Below, piece by piece: positions 55,506 to 63,877 of a stretch of 64,000 bases of DNA; positions within the stretch are counted from its first letter, which is position 1; every line of letters begins with the position of its first letter. A model generated the notes under the pieces. That model made no database searches, had not been told where the DNA came from, and saw only the letters and a list, made by a program, of their open reading frames with translations. Origin of the DNA: Methylotenera versatilis 7 (lineage in GTDB: Bacteria > Pseudomonadota > Gammaproteobacteria > Burkholderiales > Methylophilaceae); contig NZ_JUGF01000001.1 in the NCBI RefSeq assembly GCF_000799165.1, positions 620,001 to 684,000 of the forward strand. Reading direction: 5' to 3'. The position numbers and the translations under genes are program-made.

Positions 55506-57662
55506 TTAATATTTCCAAGTTAGCGTAGCTAAGCCGCTAAACGGCGGTGCATAAAAGGCCTGTCCAGCATACGCATACTGCATGGTAGATAGATATTTTT
55601 CATCGGTCACGTTATACAAGTTAACCGCTGCACTCCAATGCTCGTCAATCTTGTAATTAGCCATTAAGTTAAGTGTTGCATAGCTGCCTTGTTTATATCG
55701 TACTGGGTCAGCCAATGTTTCAAGCTGAATGTCTACGTGCGTATCACTCTGCCAATTTAAGCTCGCACCTACTTTCAGGTTTTCAATGGACGGCACAGTG
55801 TAAACCGTCGTCAAATGTACCAGGTGCCTTGGGACAAATGGATTTACATTTTGGTCGTGATCGCCTTTTACGCTCATTAAACGCGTATAACCCGCATTGA
55901 TATTTAAGTGATCCGTTACTTCACCAGACACATCAAACTCATAACCTTTGGTAGTGGCCTGAATGCCTTCATAGGTTGTGATGGTGCCATTTTCGCCGAC
56001 AGCCTGAGCTTGATTCTCTTGCTCGGTTCTAAACAGCGCAAATGAGCTATTTAATTTTTTATTGAACCACTCACTCTTAATACCCGCTTCATAGTTTTTT
56101 CCTTTTAATGGGGCTAATGGTTTAAGGTTAACGCCTTTTTCCACTTGCGGCTTGTAAATACCTGCGTAGCTCGCATACAAGGAAATTGTGTCATTCAAAT
56201 CTAAAACAGTGCCGACGTATGGCGTGAACTTATTGTTTTCCTTCGCAGCTTGGTCTGCGCCATAAGCAACGCCTTCTAATTTGTAACTAAGCAAACTACC
56301 ACCCACAGTCACTTTTAAAGCATCTGTTGGGTTAAGCTTAGCCGCTGTGTAAATATTGGTAGTGGTACTCTGGTAATCGGAATCTTTACTCTTAGGCCCA
56401 AAATTTGGCATCGGAAAATTGCCTAAGTCATCAAAGCTCACCACAGAGATATTACCTAGTGTGTCGCCTATGCGGGAAAACTCCTTCATATACGACTTAC
56501 TCCAGGTAGCGCCAACGACTAGCTCGTGCTTACGCCCCCCCAGCTCAAAAGGTCCATTGGCATAAATATCCGCAACATGGTCTTTGGTCGCAAAGCTATA
56601 AATGTAAGGGTAGCTCGTATAGCTACCCAAGCCAGTAGCACGGTCTTCGAAACCGTCGATATAGTTATAGCGGCCTTCAGACCCTGTGTCTTTGTACGTT
56701 AACTGCCCTTTCACTTTCCAGTCATTATTAAAATAATGGGTCAGCTCGGCAAAACTCACATTGGTGTCCACTTTCATGTAAGCCCAGTCCGTCGCTACGG
56801 AGTCAGACACTTTGTAATGACGCTTGGTACCATCGGTATACAGCAATGGCAAACTACCAAAGTTGTTACCGCTCGAATCATTTTTCTGATAGGTATGACC
56901 AATCGCCACACTGGTGCTATCGCTTAAATCTGCTTCAATAACACCATACACCACGTTTCTTTCTGTGCTGTAGCGGTCAAGGTAAGAGTTCCTATCTTGG
57001 TACGCACCGACTAAGCGTCCACGCACGCTACCATCCGCATTCAGTGCCGATGAAACATCTGCATCTAAGCGCCGGTTATCCCACGAACCTGCAGATACAT
57101 CCACTTTTGCTTGAAAGTCTTTTGTTGCGCGTTTACGTACAAAGTTAATGGTGGCAGAAGGATTACCCGTGCCCGCGACCAAGCCATTGGCACCGCGCAA
57201 CACTTCAATGCGGTCAAACACGGCTACATCCAAATCGCCATAGTTCGTACCACTAAAGCTAATGGGAGAGTTGAGCCCGTCTATTTGGAAACTGGTAATG
57301 TTAAGGCCACGCGCCGTGTATTCGGTACGGTCAGTCTCAAATTGCTCAACTTTAATCCCCGTTGCGTAAGACAAGGCATCATTCACGGATAGGATGCGGA
57401 AGTCATCTAGTTCCTGGCGTGTAATGACTGAGATAGATTGCGGAGTTTCACGCAAAGTGGTGTTAAGTCTAGTGGCTGTAGCTGTAGATTTAACGGTATA
57501 AGAATTTGTTTTTTCTGATGGCTGTTCAGATTCGACGTTATTAGCCTTTACTGTCACTTCAGGCAATGTATCTTCCGCCATAGCGAAATATGGTGCTGCT
57601 GCGATAATGGCCGCAACAATGATTTTATATCGAGCGACCTTGTGGCATTGAAAGTCCTGCAT
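55506..57662 (-). CDS. TonB-dependent siderophore receptor (FhuE/FpvA-like)
   Basis: The protein has 718 residues. The signal peptide ends near YFAMAED. A candidate TonB box is LPEVTVKA. The plug has LRETPQSISVITRQELDDFR, then VNDALSYATGIKVEQFETDR and FDRIEVLRGANGLVAGTGNP, whose GNPSATINFVRKR block is typical of FhuE/FpvA-like pyoverdine or coprogen receptors. The barrel ends in FSGLATLTWKY. No STN domain is present, so it does not signal through a FecR. It is preceded by the PepSY and small membrane protein genes in the same direction. Confidence 0.92.
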   Translation of the reverse strand: MQDFQCHKVARYKIIVAAIIAAAPYFAMAEDTLPEVTVKANNVESEQPSEKTNSYTVKSTATATRLNTTLRETPQSISVITRQELDDFRILSVNDALSYATGIKVEQFETDRTEYTARGLNITSFQIDGLNSPISFSGTNYGDLDVAVFDRIEVLRGANGLVAGTGNPSATINFVRKRATKDFQAKVDVSAGSWDNRRLDADVSSALNADGSVRGRLVGAYQDRNSYLDRYSTERNVVYGVIEADLSDSTSVAIGHTYQKNDSSGNNFGSLPLLYTDGTKRHYKVSDSVATDWAYMKVDTNVSFAELTHYFNNDWKVKGQLTYKDTGSEGRYNYIDGFEDRATGLGSYTSYPYIYSFATKDHVADIYANGPFELGGRKHELVVGATWSKSYMKEFSRIGDTLGNISVVSFDDLGNFPMPNFGPKSKDSDYQSTTTNIYTAAKLNPTDALKVTVGGSLLSYKLEGVAYGADQAAKENNKFTPYVGTVLDLNDTISLYASYAGIYKPQVEKGVNLKPLAPLKGKNYEAGIKSEWFNKKLNSSFALFRTEQENQAQAVGENGTITTYEGIQATTKGYEFDVSGEVTDHLNINAGYTRLMSVKGDHDQNVNPFVPRHLVHLTTVYTVPSIENLKVGASLNWQSDTHVDIQLETLADPVRYKQGSYATLNLMANYKIDEHWSAAVNLYNVTDEKYLSTMQYAYAGQAFYAPPFSGLATLTWKY

Positions 57663-57697
57663 TTAACTACCCCTGTAACCCTAGTTTTTAAAATTAT

Positions 57698-57733
57698 TGG
57701 CTGGCTACTGGATAACAAATCGTTGGCTGGCTA
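57698..57733. promoter_or_regulatory. Pair of TGGCTGGCTA boxes before siderophore receptor
   Basis: Identical TGGCTGGCTA sequences at 57698-57707 and 57724-57733, spaced by 26 bases, 36-71 bases before the receptor start at 57662. Confidence 0.6.
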
Positions 57734-57767
57734 CATTCCTCAATAAACCTTTTTTATATCTAAACAA

Positions 57768-57965
57768 TCACTGGTATTTTTTAATATAGTAAAAATATGC
57801 AATCACGATAATCGGAACAGCTAAACCAATCAGTGAAATATCCTCTAGTAAGCCGTCTTCTAATAGAGCGACAACCAAGCCAATGATAGAGAGTAGACCC
57901 AATACGATGGGCCATAAAAAAATTTGCTTTAAGTTTTTAGTTTGCATAAATAAATGTGTAACCAT
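57768..57965 (-). CDS. Small two-helix membrane protein
   Basis: The product is 65 residues (59 if started at the second Met) with two hydrophobic segments, IFLWPIVLGLLSIIGLVVAL and ISLIGLAVPIIVIAYFYYIK, and a short acidic link. It begins 17 bases after the PepSY gene on the same strand. Small proteins of this form often follow PepSY genes in iron-uptake loci. They may help that protein, but the function is not known. Confidence 0.7.
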   Translation of the reverse strand: MVTHLFMQTKNLKQIFLWPIVLGLLSIIGLVVALLEDGLLEDISLIGLAVPIIVIAYFYYIKKYQ

Positions 57966-57982
57966 AGATTAAAACCTCGGCT

Positions 57983-59119
57983 TTAATAAGCCTCATTCAG
58001 TCTAATTTTGGTCTCAATATCCGGAACATGCTGTTTACGTTTTTTCCACCACAGCATTAGGCCAGTCCATAGCACCACGATAGTAATCACATCTAAAATC
58101 AGCCAGATAATTTTTAGCGTCATCCCGCCGTAATCACCAAAATGTAAAGGCTGGGATATAAGTAATGTAGCCAAATACCACGGCAAGTCGCGACTATCTG
58201 TCAGTTTGGCTGTTTCTGCATCGATTAGCACCGGCTTAAACAAACGCGAAGTGATTGGACTATCGCCGCGCATAAACATGCCATAGTGATGCGGGCTAGA
58301 AAATGTAGTGCCCGGGAAAGCAATAAAACCTAAACGTTTATCAGGCTCACGCGCTTGTGCTGCGTCCACCGATGCTTGTAATGAAGCGTAATGTGTTGGT
58401 GGTGGCAGGCCTTTGTACGGTGCAATCATGCTGGACATTTGATCGAACTGCCAATACTTAACCACTAAGTCAGACCACGCATTAATCACACCAGTTAGCC
58501 CAACAATCAATGCCCAAACCAATGTCACTACGCCTAAAAAATTGTGCGTGTCCAAGCGCTTTAATTTTGGCGCACGATCTTTGCGAATCTCACCAAATGC
58601 TAGCCGACGCATAAATGGTGCATATAACACCACACCAGAAATAATGGCGACAATGAGTAATACGCCCATGAACCCCAAGAACAGCATCCCTGGAAAACCG
58701 GCAAACAGATCAACATGCAATTTAAACATGACATACATAAAGCCTTCGTTAAACTTAGGCTCATCGAGCACGTTTGCCGTGCGCGCATCCAGCATCACAA
58801 ATTTGGTATCGTCTTCAGAAGTCGCTGTTTTACCTAAACTGACCGTCCAGGTTTTATCTTCATCAATATCTCGGAATACAAACTGCACCACTCGGTCCGG
58901 ATACAGTGCTTTGGCATTGTTTAGAATCGAATCCATGCTGGCTAGCTTGGTAGTCGCCGGCAAATCAGGCGCCTCAACTTCATTGCCAAGCAAATGGCTG
59001 ATCTCGTGACTAAAAATTAATGGCAAGCCCGTTAAGCACAGCAATAGCATAAACAGTGTGCAAACAAGGCTAGACCATTTGTGCACCCAAGCCCAAGTTT
59101 TAATGGATTTAATGTACAT
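57983..59119 (-). CDS. PepSY domain inner-membrane protein
   Basis: The protein has 378 residues with four main membrane helices. The first carries the family opening WVHKWSSLVCTLFMLLLCLT, then GLPLIFSHEI. A PepSY region follows (about 60-135, VQFVFRDIDEDKTWTVSLGK). The next helices are FLGFMGVLLIVAIISGVVLY, preceding LDTHNFLGVVTLVWALIVGL, and the last is IIWLILDVITIVVLWTGLML. Relatives such as FoxB/PiuB-type proteins are thought to reduce ferric siderophores after import. It sits between exbD and the receptor genes on one strand. Confidence 0.88.
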   Translation of the reverse strand: MYIKSIKTWAWVHKWSSLVCTLFMLLLCLTGLPLIFSHEISHLLGNEVEAPDLPATTKLASMDSILNNAKALYPDRVVQFVFRDIDEDKTWTVSLGKTATSEDDTKFVMLDARTANVLDEPKFNEGFMYVMFKLHVDLFAGFPGMLFLGFMGVLLIVAIISGVVLYAPFMRRLAFGEIRKDRAPKLKRLDTHNFLGVVTLVWALIVGLTGVINAWSDLVVKYWQFDQMSSMIAPYKGLPPPTHYASLQASVDAAQAREPDKRLGFIAFPGTTFSSPHHYGMFMRGDSPITSRLFKPVLIDAETAKLTDSRDLPWYLATLLISQPLHFGDYGGMTLKIIWLILDVITIVVLWTGLMLWWKKRKQHVPDIETKIRLNEAY

Positions 59120-59150
59120 TGAAATTATTCAGGCTAAATGATGATTTTTA

Positions 59151-59567
59151 CTACTTTGGCTCACTGACAAATCCTAGCTTTGTAATACCGGCATTTTGAG
59201 CATCCGCCATCACTTCTGCTAATACTTGATATTTAGTTTCCTTATCCGCGCGAATTTGCAATTCGGGCTGCGGCTTAACATCAGCCGCTTGCAGTAACTT
59301 TTGTTTTAACTCACCCTGTACTAGCGGCGCGTCATTCCAGTAAGTTTTGCCTAAGCCATCAATCGCCAGGGTAATCACTTCCGGTTCTTCCGGCAGCGTT
59401 TGGCTGGTTGCTTGTGGCAAGTCAATTTTCACTGCATGCGTCAATAAAGGCGCGGTAATAATAAAGATCACCAGTAAAACCAACATCACATCCACCAAAG
59501 GCGTGGTGTTGATTTCGCTCATCGGCTGGGTATGCGTTTCACCGTTAGATGCATTGCCGCCAATCAT
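59151..59567 (-). CDS. exbD: Biopolymer transport protein ExbD
   Basis: The protein has 138 residues. The single N-terminal helix carries the essential Asp (TTPLVDVMLVLLVIFIITAP). The periplasmic domain ends QNAGITKLGFVSEPK. Four bases overlap the end of exbB, so the two are coupled. It works with ExbB and TonB to power the many receptors in this window. Confidence 0.94.
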   Translation of the reverse strand: MIGGNASNGETHTQPMSEINTTPLVDVMLVLLVIFIITAPLLTHAVKIDLPQATSQTLPEEPEVITLAIDGLGKTYWNDAPLVQGELKQKLLQAADVKPQPELQIRADKETKYQVLAEVMADAQNAGITKLGFVSEPK

Positions 59568-60325
59568 GCTGGCACTCCTACCGGCTTAGCATTTTGAGTA
59601 TGAATTGACTGAACATTATGCTGATTTTTTGCATTTTGCTGCTTAATAACCAAAGGTGCACCTGTGGTTAACAGTACATGTAAGTCCTGTGCAAAACCGT
59701 CCAAAGTAGCAGTAATGATGCGGTTTTGCTTAACAAACGCGTTATAGGCCAATACCGCAGGAATCGCCACTGCCAGACCAATTGCAGTCATAATCAATGC
59801 CTCACCTACCGGCCCAGCCACTTTATCCAAGGTTGCTTGGCCGCTGGCGCTGATACTTGCCAGCGCATGATAAATACCCCACACCGTACCGAACAATCCC
59901 ACAAACGGCGAAACACTACCCACAGACGCTAATACAGACAAACCCGACTCAAGCTGAGTGGTGGTTTGTGCCACACTGCGACGCATACTGCGCGCAATAA
60001 ACTCATCGTAACTACAAGATTCTTCGGTGTTTTTCGCCACATGGGTTTGGTGGTGATGCGCAGCATCTACCGCATTTGTCGCCAATTGATGTGCAGGCGA
60101 ATCAATCTTAATCATGGTTATCGCCGCTTGCAGGTTAGGCGCCTCCCAAAACTCTGCAATATAACGCTTCATGGCGTTTTTTAACTGCGCACCCTGAACC
60201 GTTTTTACAATCATAAAATACCAGCTTGCCACTGACATAATGAGTAAAATGACCGCCACTGAAATAGAGACAAAACCACCTTGCAGAATAAAGGCTAGGC
60301 TATCAAATTCTGTTGCATGTTGCAT
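59564..60325 (-). CDS. exbB: Biopolymer transport protein ExbB
   Basis: The protein has 253 residues of the MotA/TolQ/ExbB family with three helices: ISVAVILLIMSVASWYFMIV, then LASVGSVSPFVGLFGTVWGI and EALIMTAIGLAVAIPAVLAY. The GLFGTVWGIYHAL block is diagnostic. It forms the proton channel of the TonB motor together with ExbD, encoded next with a 4-base overlap. Confidence 0.94.
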   Translation of the reverse strand: MQHATEFDSLAFILQGGFVSISVAVILLIMSVASWYFMIVKTVQGAQLKNAMKRYIAEFWEAPNLQAAITMIKIDSPAHQLATNAVDAAHHHQTHVAKNTEESCSYDEFIARSMRRSVAQTTTQLESGLSVLASVGSVSPFVGLFGTVWGIYHALASISASGQATLDKVAGPVGEALIMTAIGLAVAIPAVLAYNAFVKQNRIITATLDGFAQDLHVLLTTGAPLVIKQQNAKNQHNVQSIHTQNAKPVGVPA

Positions 60326-60487
60326 GTTGCTTCCTTTTATTTAACATATTTTTATCGTTAATTATATGAATCGGCTAACCATCAAAGATGCATGACCAAC
60401 TGTTAACTGGACGCTAATAATCAACTATTACCTAATTACTACTCAAACTTACCGACTTCAATCAACTCACTTTACTCAGCGGACCTC

Positions 60488-61315
60488 TCAACTATCTAGC
60501 GAGAACTTCACTGGCACAATGACATAAGCACTTAATGCTTGGTTATTTTTCTTCGCCGGGATAAATCTCCAGCGCTTAACTGCGTTAACTGCAGCATTAT
60601 CTAAACGTTCAGAACCGCTGCTTTTCTCAATTTGTACATTTTCAGCTGAGCCATCCGCAGATACCAATACTTTCATTAATACGCGTCCTTCTTCACCCAA
60701 TCGGCGCGAAGTTGGCGGGTAATCTGGCGCGGGATTGTTTAAATAAGACACACCAAAACGTGGCGGCTCAATTTTTTCTTCCACGACCTTTTCTACTACT
60801 GGCGGCGCCTTAGGCGCTTCTGCGACTTTCACAGGCTCTACAGGTGTGGCTGGCGCTTCTTCAACTACAGGCTGCTCTGTCGCCGCTTCAATCAAGCGCT
60901 CGGTGGGCGTTTCAATGGGCTTGATTTTTTCAACCACTTTTTTAGGTTTAACAACAGGCTTAACTTCAGGTTTTGGCGGCTCGATCACCGGCACTAATTC
61001 CGGCTCTGGTGCAGGAGGCGCAATCAAGCTCACCATCATGGGTTTTGCTGGCGGCGTTTGCACTTTCTCAGGCAGCGACTGTGTAATCAATAAATAAATA
61101 ACACTCGCATGCGCTAGTACAACAAATATTGTAGCCGCCCATGAATGTGGCTTTTGCGGAGATGCTGAATCACTCAATTGCGATGCCTGAATAGGCAATG
61201 CATATAATCTATTGAGCTTTGAATGCTCGTCAGCAATATCTGATTCATATTGTTGACGCAACTTTGCATGCCGTGCGGCAAGTAAGTTAACAACTGTGGA
61301 TGTTTGGCTGCTCAT
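60488..61315 (-). CDS. tonB: Energy transducer TonB
   Basis: The protein has 275 residues. A cytoplasmic N-terminus of about 60 residues precedes the anchor helix (SWAATIFVVLAHASVIYLLI) with the conserved His. A Pro/Glu/Lys/Val-rich spacer follows (about 95-185), then the C-terminal TonB domain (YLNNPAPDYPPTSRRLGEEG, then VNAVKRWRFIPAKKNNQALS). The cytoplasmic segment is longer than in E. coli TonB. It lies 162 bases before exbB on the same strand. Confidence 0.93.
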   Translation of the reverse strand: MSSQTSTVVNLLAARHAKLRQQYESDIADEHSKLNRLYALPIQASQLSDSASPQKPHSWAATIFVVLAHASVIYLLITQSLPEKVQTPPAKPMMVSLIAPPAPEPELVPVIEPPKPEVKPVVKPKKVVEKIKPIETPTERLIEAATEQPVVEEAPATPVEPVKVAEAPKAPPVVEKVVEEKIEPPRFGVSYLNNPAPDYPPTSRRLGEEGRVLMKVLVSADGSAENVQIEKSSGSERLDNAAVNAVKRWRFIPAKKNNQALSAYVIVPVKFSLDS

Positions 61316-61350
61316 GAAATATCAACTCAATAGTTTTGTTATAGCTTGAT

Positions 61351-61593
61351 CTAGTGAAAACTTAAATCAGCCGCTTGATTTTGTTCAAAATTGGCTTTTT
61401 CTAAGCGGTAATAGCTTAAACGAATATCCGCATCTTTAAACAAACCACTTAATGCCTCTAAAGACTGTGCATCGACGCGCATACTAATCGCACCCACTTC
61501 CAACTCAACCACATCACAACCTTCACAGAAGGCAATTGAGCCGCTTTCATTTTTTGCAAGTAAAATACGGGAATGCTGACTTTTAGGTGACAT
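61351..61593 (-). CDS. Small protein with a CxxC motif, unknown
   Basis: The product has 80 residues. It shows FCEGCDVVELEVGAISMRVD near the middle, followed by a helical end (AQSLEALSGLFKDADIRLSY). The CxxC could bind metal or take part in redox chemistry. It lies 35 bases before tonB on the same strand, with hemP next upstream, so it belongs to the iron operon. I do not recognise a named family. Confidence 0.65.
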   Translation of the reverse strand: MSPKSQHSRILLAKNESGSIAFCEGCDVVELEVGAISMRVDAQSLEALSGLFKDADIRLSYYRLEKANFEQNQAADLSFH

Positions 61594-61645
61594 GGCTTTT
61601 TTCCTATTTCAATATTCTGAGCAACCGTGTTTATTCGCTTAGGCT

Positions 61646-61867
61646 CTATTTCGTTAAAATCAATTTATTTTGTTTGGTAATGCGCAAAATATAGGTTTCG
61701 TTCAAATGCTCAATCATCACTTCTTTAACATTAGTGAACAACTGCTCTGTTGTAAGCCGCTTGATGCGCGTCATTTTGACATCTTTGTCAGAAATGTGAT
61801 CCGCAACAATCGCCACATCAAAACTCATGTGTTCTTTAGCTGTTAAGTTAGTAATAACCTTCATCAA
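61646..61867 (-). CDS. hemP: Hemin uptake protein HemP
   Basis: The product has 73 residues; the last 37 match the HemP family pattern (LTTEQLFTNVKEVMIEHLNE, then YILRITKQNKLILTK). HemP proteins are short, and in some betaproteobacteria they act as transcription activators of haem-uptake genes. The N-terminal 35 residues are unlike the family, and a later Met (such as position 14) could be the start. No haem receptor gene is visible nearby. Confidence 0.8.
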   Translation of the reverse strand: MMKVITNLTAKEHMSFDVAIVADHISDKDVKMTRIKRLTTEQLFTNVKEVMIEHLNETYILRITKQNKLILTK

Positions 61868-61908
61868 TTTAGCTCAAAAAAGTGACCGACTGATATGCAT
61901 AAATTTGA

Positions 61909-62001
61909 TATAATCAAGTCGTATGCAATGCGGCCATAAAATCAAGGAGATGCATTTGCATGCATTTGCAACATTTAAGACGTTGTTAGGGACGTCTTAA
62001 A
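61909..62001 (+). other. Possible small transcript or leader with inverted repeat
   Basis: A TATAAT at 61909 is followed on the plus strand by AAGGAG directly before ATGCATTTGCATGCATTTGC (a TGCATTTGCA direct repeat). A short frame of 16 codons ends inside a 10-base inverted repeat (TTTAAGACGT and ACGTCTTAAA, 61974-62001). The stretch lies between hemP and rpsD. It could encode a peptide or small RNA, or be part of the minus-strand rpsD/hemP spacer. Weakly supported. Confidence 0.25.
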
Positions 62002-62033
62002 TTCTGTTGCTAATCGCTATAACTATAAAAAAG

Positions 62034-62651
62034 TTACACGCGGTTAGCGTAATACTCAACCACTTGCTGTACATCTACAGGAAATGGCACATCTTCAATC
62101 GCTGGCAGGTGAGCCACTTTAACTACAGTGGTCGCCTCATTCCAGCTTAGCCACTCTGGACGCGCTAAAGAAGGCTGTTTAATCGTTTCCACCACCATCG
62201 GAATATTTTTACTTTTGCTACGAATCGTCACTTCATCACCCACTTTTAAGCGGATTGAAGGAATATTCACGTTTTTACCATTTAACATTAGATGACCATG
62301 TGACACCAATTGGCGCGCTGCAATCACTGTTGGGGCAAAACCCGCACGGAAAACCACGTTATCCATACGACGCTCTAATAACTGCAACAAGCGCTCACCG
62401 GTAGGCTCCTTACCTTTACGCGCATCCAAAATAAGTTTGCGCATCTGTGTTTCAGTCAAGCCGTAGTTAAAACGAATTTTTTGTTTTTCTTGTAGTTTCA
62501 CACCAAAATCTGAACGACGTTTGCGTGAAGCTTTGTTACCGTGCTGGCCTGGTGGCGTTGGACGCGCTTCGATTGTTTTACGTGAAAGCCCTGGTAAATC
62601 CACGCCTAATGCACGCATTATTTTTAATCTTGGGCCTGTTAATCTTGACAT
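62034..62651 (-). CDS. rpsD: 30S ribosomal protein S4 (stand-alone copy)
   Basis: The protein has 205 residues, the normal S4 length. It has the N-terminal S4 block (GPRLKIMRALGVDLPG), PPGQHG, the LLQLLERRMDNVVFRAGFAP motif and the S4 RNA-binding domain (ARQLVSHGHLMLNGKNVNIP). It contains no cysteines, so it cannot bind zinc. The canonical gene sits in the alpha operon beside rpsK and rpoA, none of which is present here. It is therefore probably a paralogue, placed in an iron locus after a small gene with a Fur-like box. Confidence 0.93.
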   Translation of the reverse strand: MSRLTGPRLKIMRALGVDLPGLSRKTIEARPTPPGQHGNKASRKRRSDFGVKLQEKQKIRFNYGLTETQMRKLILDARKGKEPTGERLLQLLERRMDNVVFRAGFAPTVIAARQLVSHGHLMLNGKNVNIPSIRLKVGDEVTIRSKSKNIPMVVETIKQPSLARPEWLSWNEATTVVKVAHLPAIEDVPFPVDVQQVVEYYANRV

Positions 62652-62701
62652 GTTGTTTCCTTGAAATTTAAATTATTAAGTTTTAAGTTATTAAAGTTTT
62701 A

Positions 62702-63001
62702 TTACTGCAGCGTTGAGTGTGCCGGTAAAAATTCTGCTTCTGAATTTCTATGCTCTTCCACAATTTTGTCCCATTGATTCAACAATCGCTTAGAGATATC
62801 TTTAATCAGTATTGACTCTGCATATTCTGGCGCAGTGAATTTTAACGCAAGATCCGCTACAAGCATTGCCAAGTCCAATGATGGCTTCATTGCGTAGTGT
62901 GTTGCCACACAGCAAATAGCTGCCATCATATCGTTTGCCGTCGGCAATTCCGGGTCATATAGCACGCTAGCTTTGTGAGCATTTACCATTTGAAGTTGCA
63001 T
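62702..63001 (-). CDS. Small cytoplasmic protein of unknown function, probable Fur target
   Basis: The product has 99 residues, mostly helical (ANDMMAAICCVATHYAMKPS, then LDLAMLVADLALKFTAPEYA), with no signal peptide and no known domain. A Fur-like box lies 28 bases upstream of the start, so it is probably iron-repressed. The rpsD copy follows 50 bases downstream on the same strand and may be coexpressed. Confidence 0.7.
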   Translation of the reverse strand: MQLQMVNAHKASVLYDPELPTANDMMAAICCVATHYAMKPSLDLAMLVADLALKFTAPEYAESILIKDISKRLLNQWDKIVEEHRNSEAEFLPAHSTLQ

Positions 63002-63027
63002 TCAATTCACCATTTGTATCGTTAATG

Positions 63028-63050
63028 CAAATGATAATGGTTCTTATTTG
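63028..63050. promoter_or_regulatory. Candidate Fur box
   Basis: The 15-base core TGATAATGGTTCTTA, extended to a partial palindrome CAAATGATAA...TTATTTG, matches most of the Fur 7-1-7 consensus. It lies just before the minus-strand gene starting at 63001 and is the better of the two Fur-like boxes seen. Confidence 0.65.
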
Positions 63051-63166
63051 AGAAGTAAAGCATTTTCTACATTCAATCTATCTGAAACGCTGTTACAGTC
63101 GGCTTTGCAAGATTTATGCTGTAAAATTTACTGATAGTAGTCGCCTGAATTATAGAGAGCCATCTG

Positions 63167-63856
63167 ATGAAATCCATTATTTCTTATGCCGTTATTTCCT
63201 TTGTAAGACGCTACCCTTTTGCCATGTTGTTGGCAGTTCAACTGATCAGCGTTTTAATTTATGGGTTCTTGAGCAATTCAGAAGCAAGCCACATTGTATT
63301 TAGCAGTATCGGTTTGATTGTGCCGATTCTGGCAGTTTGGGTTGTGCATCGCAGCCCGGCGGCAAGCTGGCTTGGCCTGGTTTTAGTCGTATTGGCAATT
63401 GGGCTATCGTTAACAGCAACATTCACGCAACAAAATTCACTGCTTATTTGGGCGCACACATTTGAAAGCTTGCTCTACTTTTATGCCGCCACAGGCTTAA
63501 CCATGTATATGTTTGCAGATGATGTGGTGACCAGAGATGAACTATATGCAGCGGGAGCAACATTTACACTGCTCGTTTGGGGATTTGCGTTTGCCTATTC
63601 AGTATGTCAGCAAATTGTACCCGGCAGCATCACCGCTGCAATGAATCCAGATATGGCTCGCACTTGGGTAGAGCTTTTGTTTATGAGTTTTTCAATTCAG
63701 TCCGGAACAGGTATTGGCGACATTGTTCCAGTTTCTAATGCGGCGCGCGCCATCAGTTCAATACAAATGTTTACAGGATTAATGTATATCGCGGTGGTGA
63801 TATCGCATCTGGTCGGACTGGCCGCAAGCACAAAAGCCAACAACAATAGTGATTAA
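63167..63856 (+). CDS. Ion-channel-like membrane protein (two-pore-helix type)
   Basis: The protein has 229 residues with about six hydrophobic segments. Near the C-terminus a pore loop reads FSIQSGTGIGDIVPVS, resembling the T-x-G-x-G-D selectivity filter of K+ channels, followed by a last helix (IQMFTGLMYIAVVISHLVGL). It belongs to the Ion_trans_2 type and lacks a cytoplasmic regulatory domain. The filter is not the classic TVGYG, so ion choice is uncertain. It faces away from the iron genes and has its own promoter region. Confidence 0.75.
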   Translation: MKSIISYAVISFVRRYPFAMLLAVQLISVLIYGFLSNSEASHIVFSSIGLIVPILAVWVVHRSPAASWLGLVLVVLAIGLSLTATFTQQNSLLIWAHTFESLLYFYAATGLTMYMFADDVVTRDELYAAGATFTLLVWGFAFAYSVCQQIVPGSITAAMNPDMARTWVELLFMSFSIQSGTGIGDIVPVSNAARAISSIQMFTGLMYIAVVISHLVGLAASTKANNNSD

Positions 63857-63877
63857 TGTGCTCGTCTATAAAACAAC

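Noticed and set aside
47429-57733. TGGCTGGCTA boxes as ends of a mobile element
   Set aside because: They are placed uniformly just before start codons of four different genes, with no transposase and no common body between them.
61903-61917. FNR/CRP-type site (TTGATATAATCAA)
   Set aside because: The half-sites TTGAT and ATCAA are separated by 3 bases instead of the 4 needed, and the sequence doubles as a TATAAT promoter.
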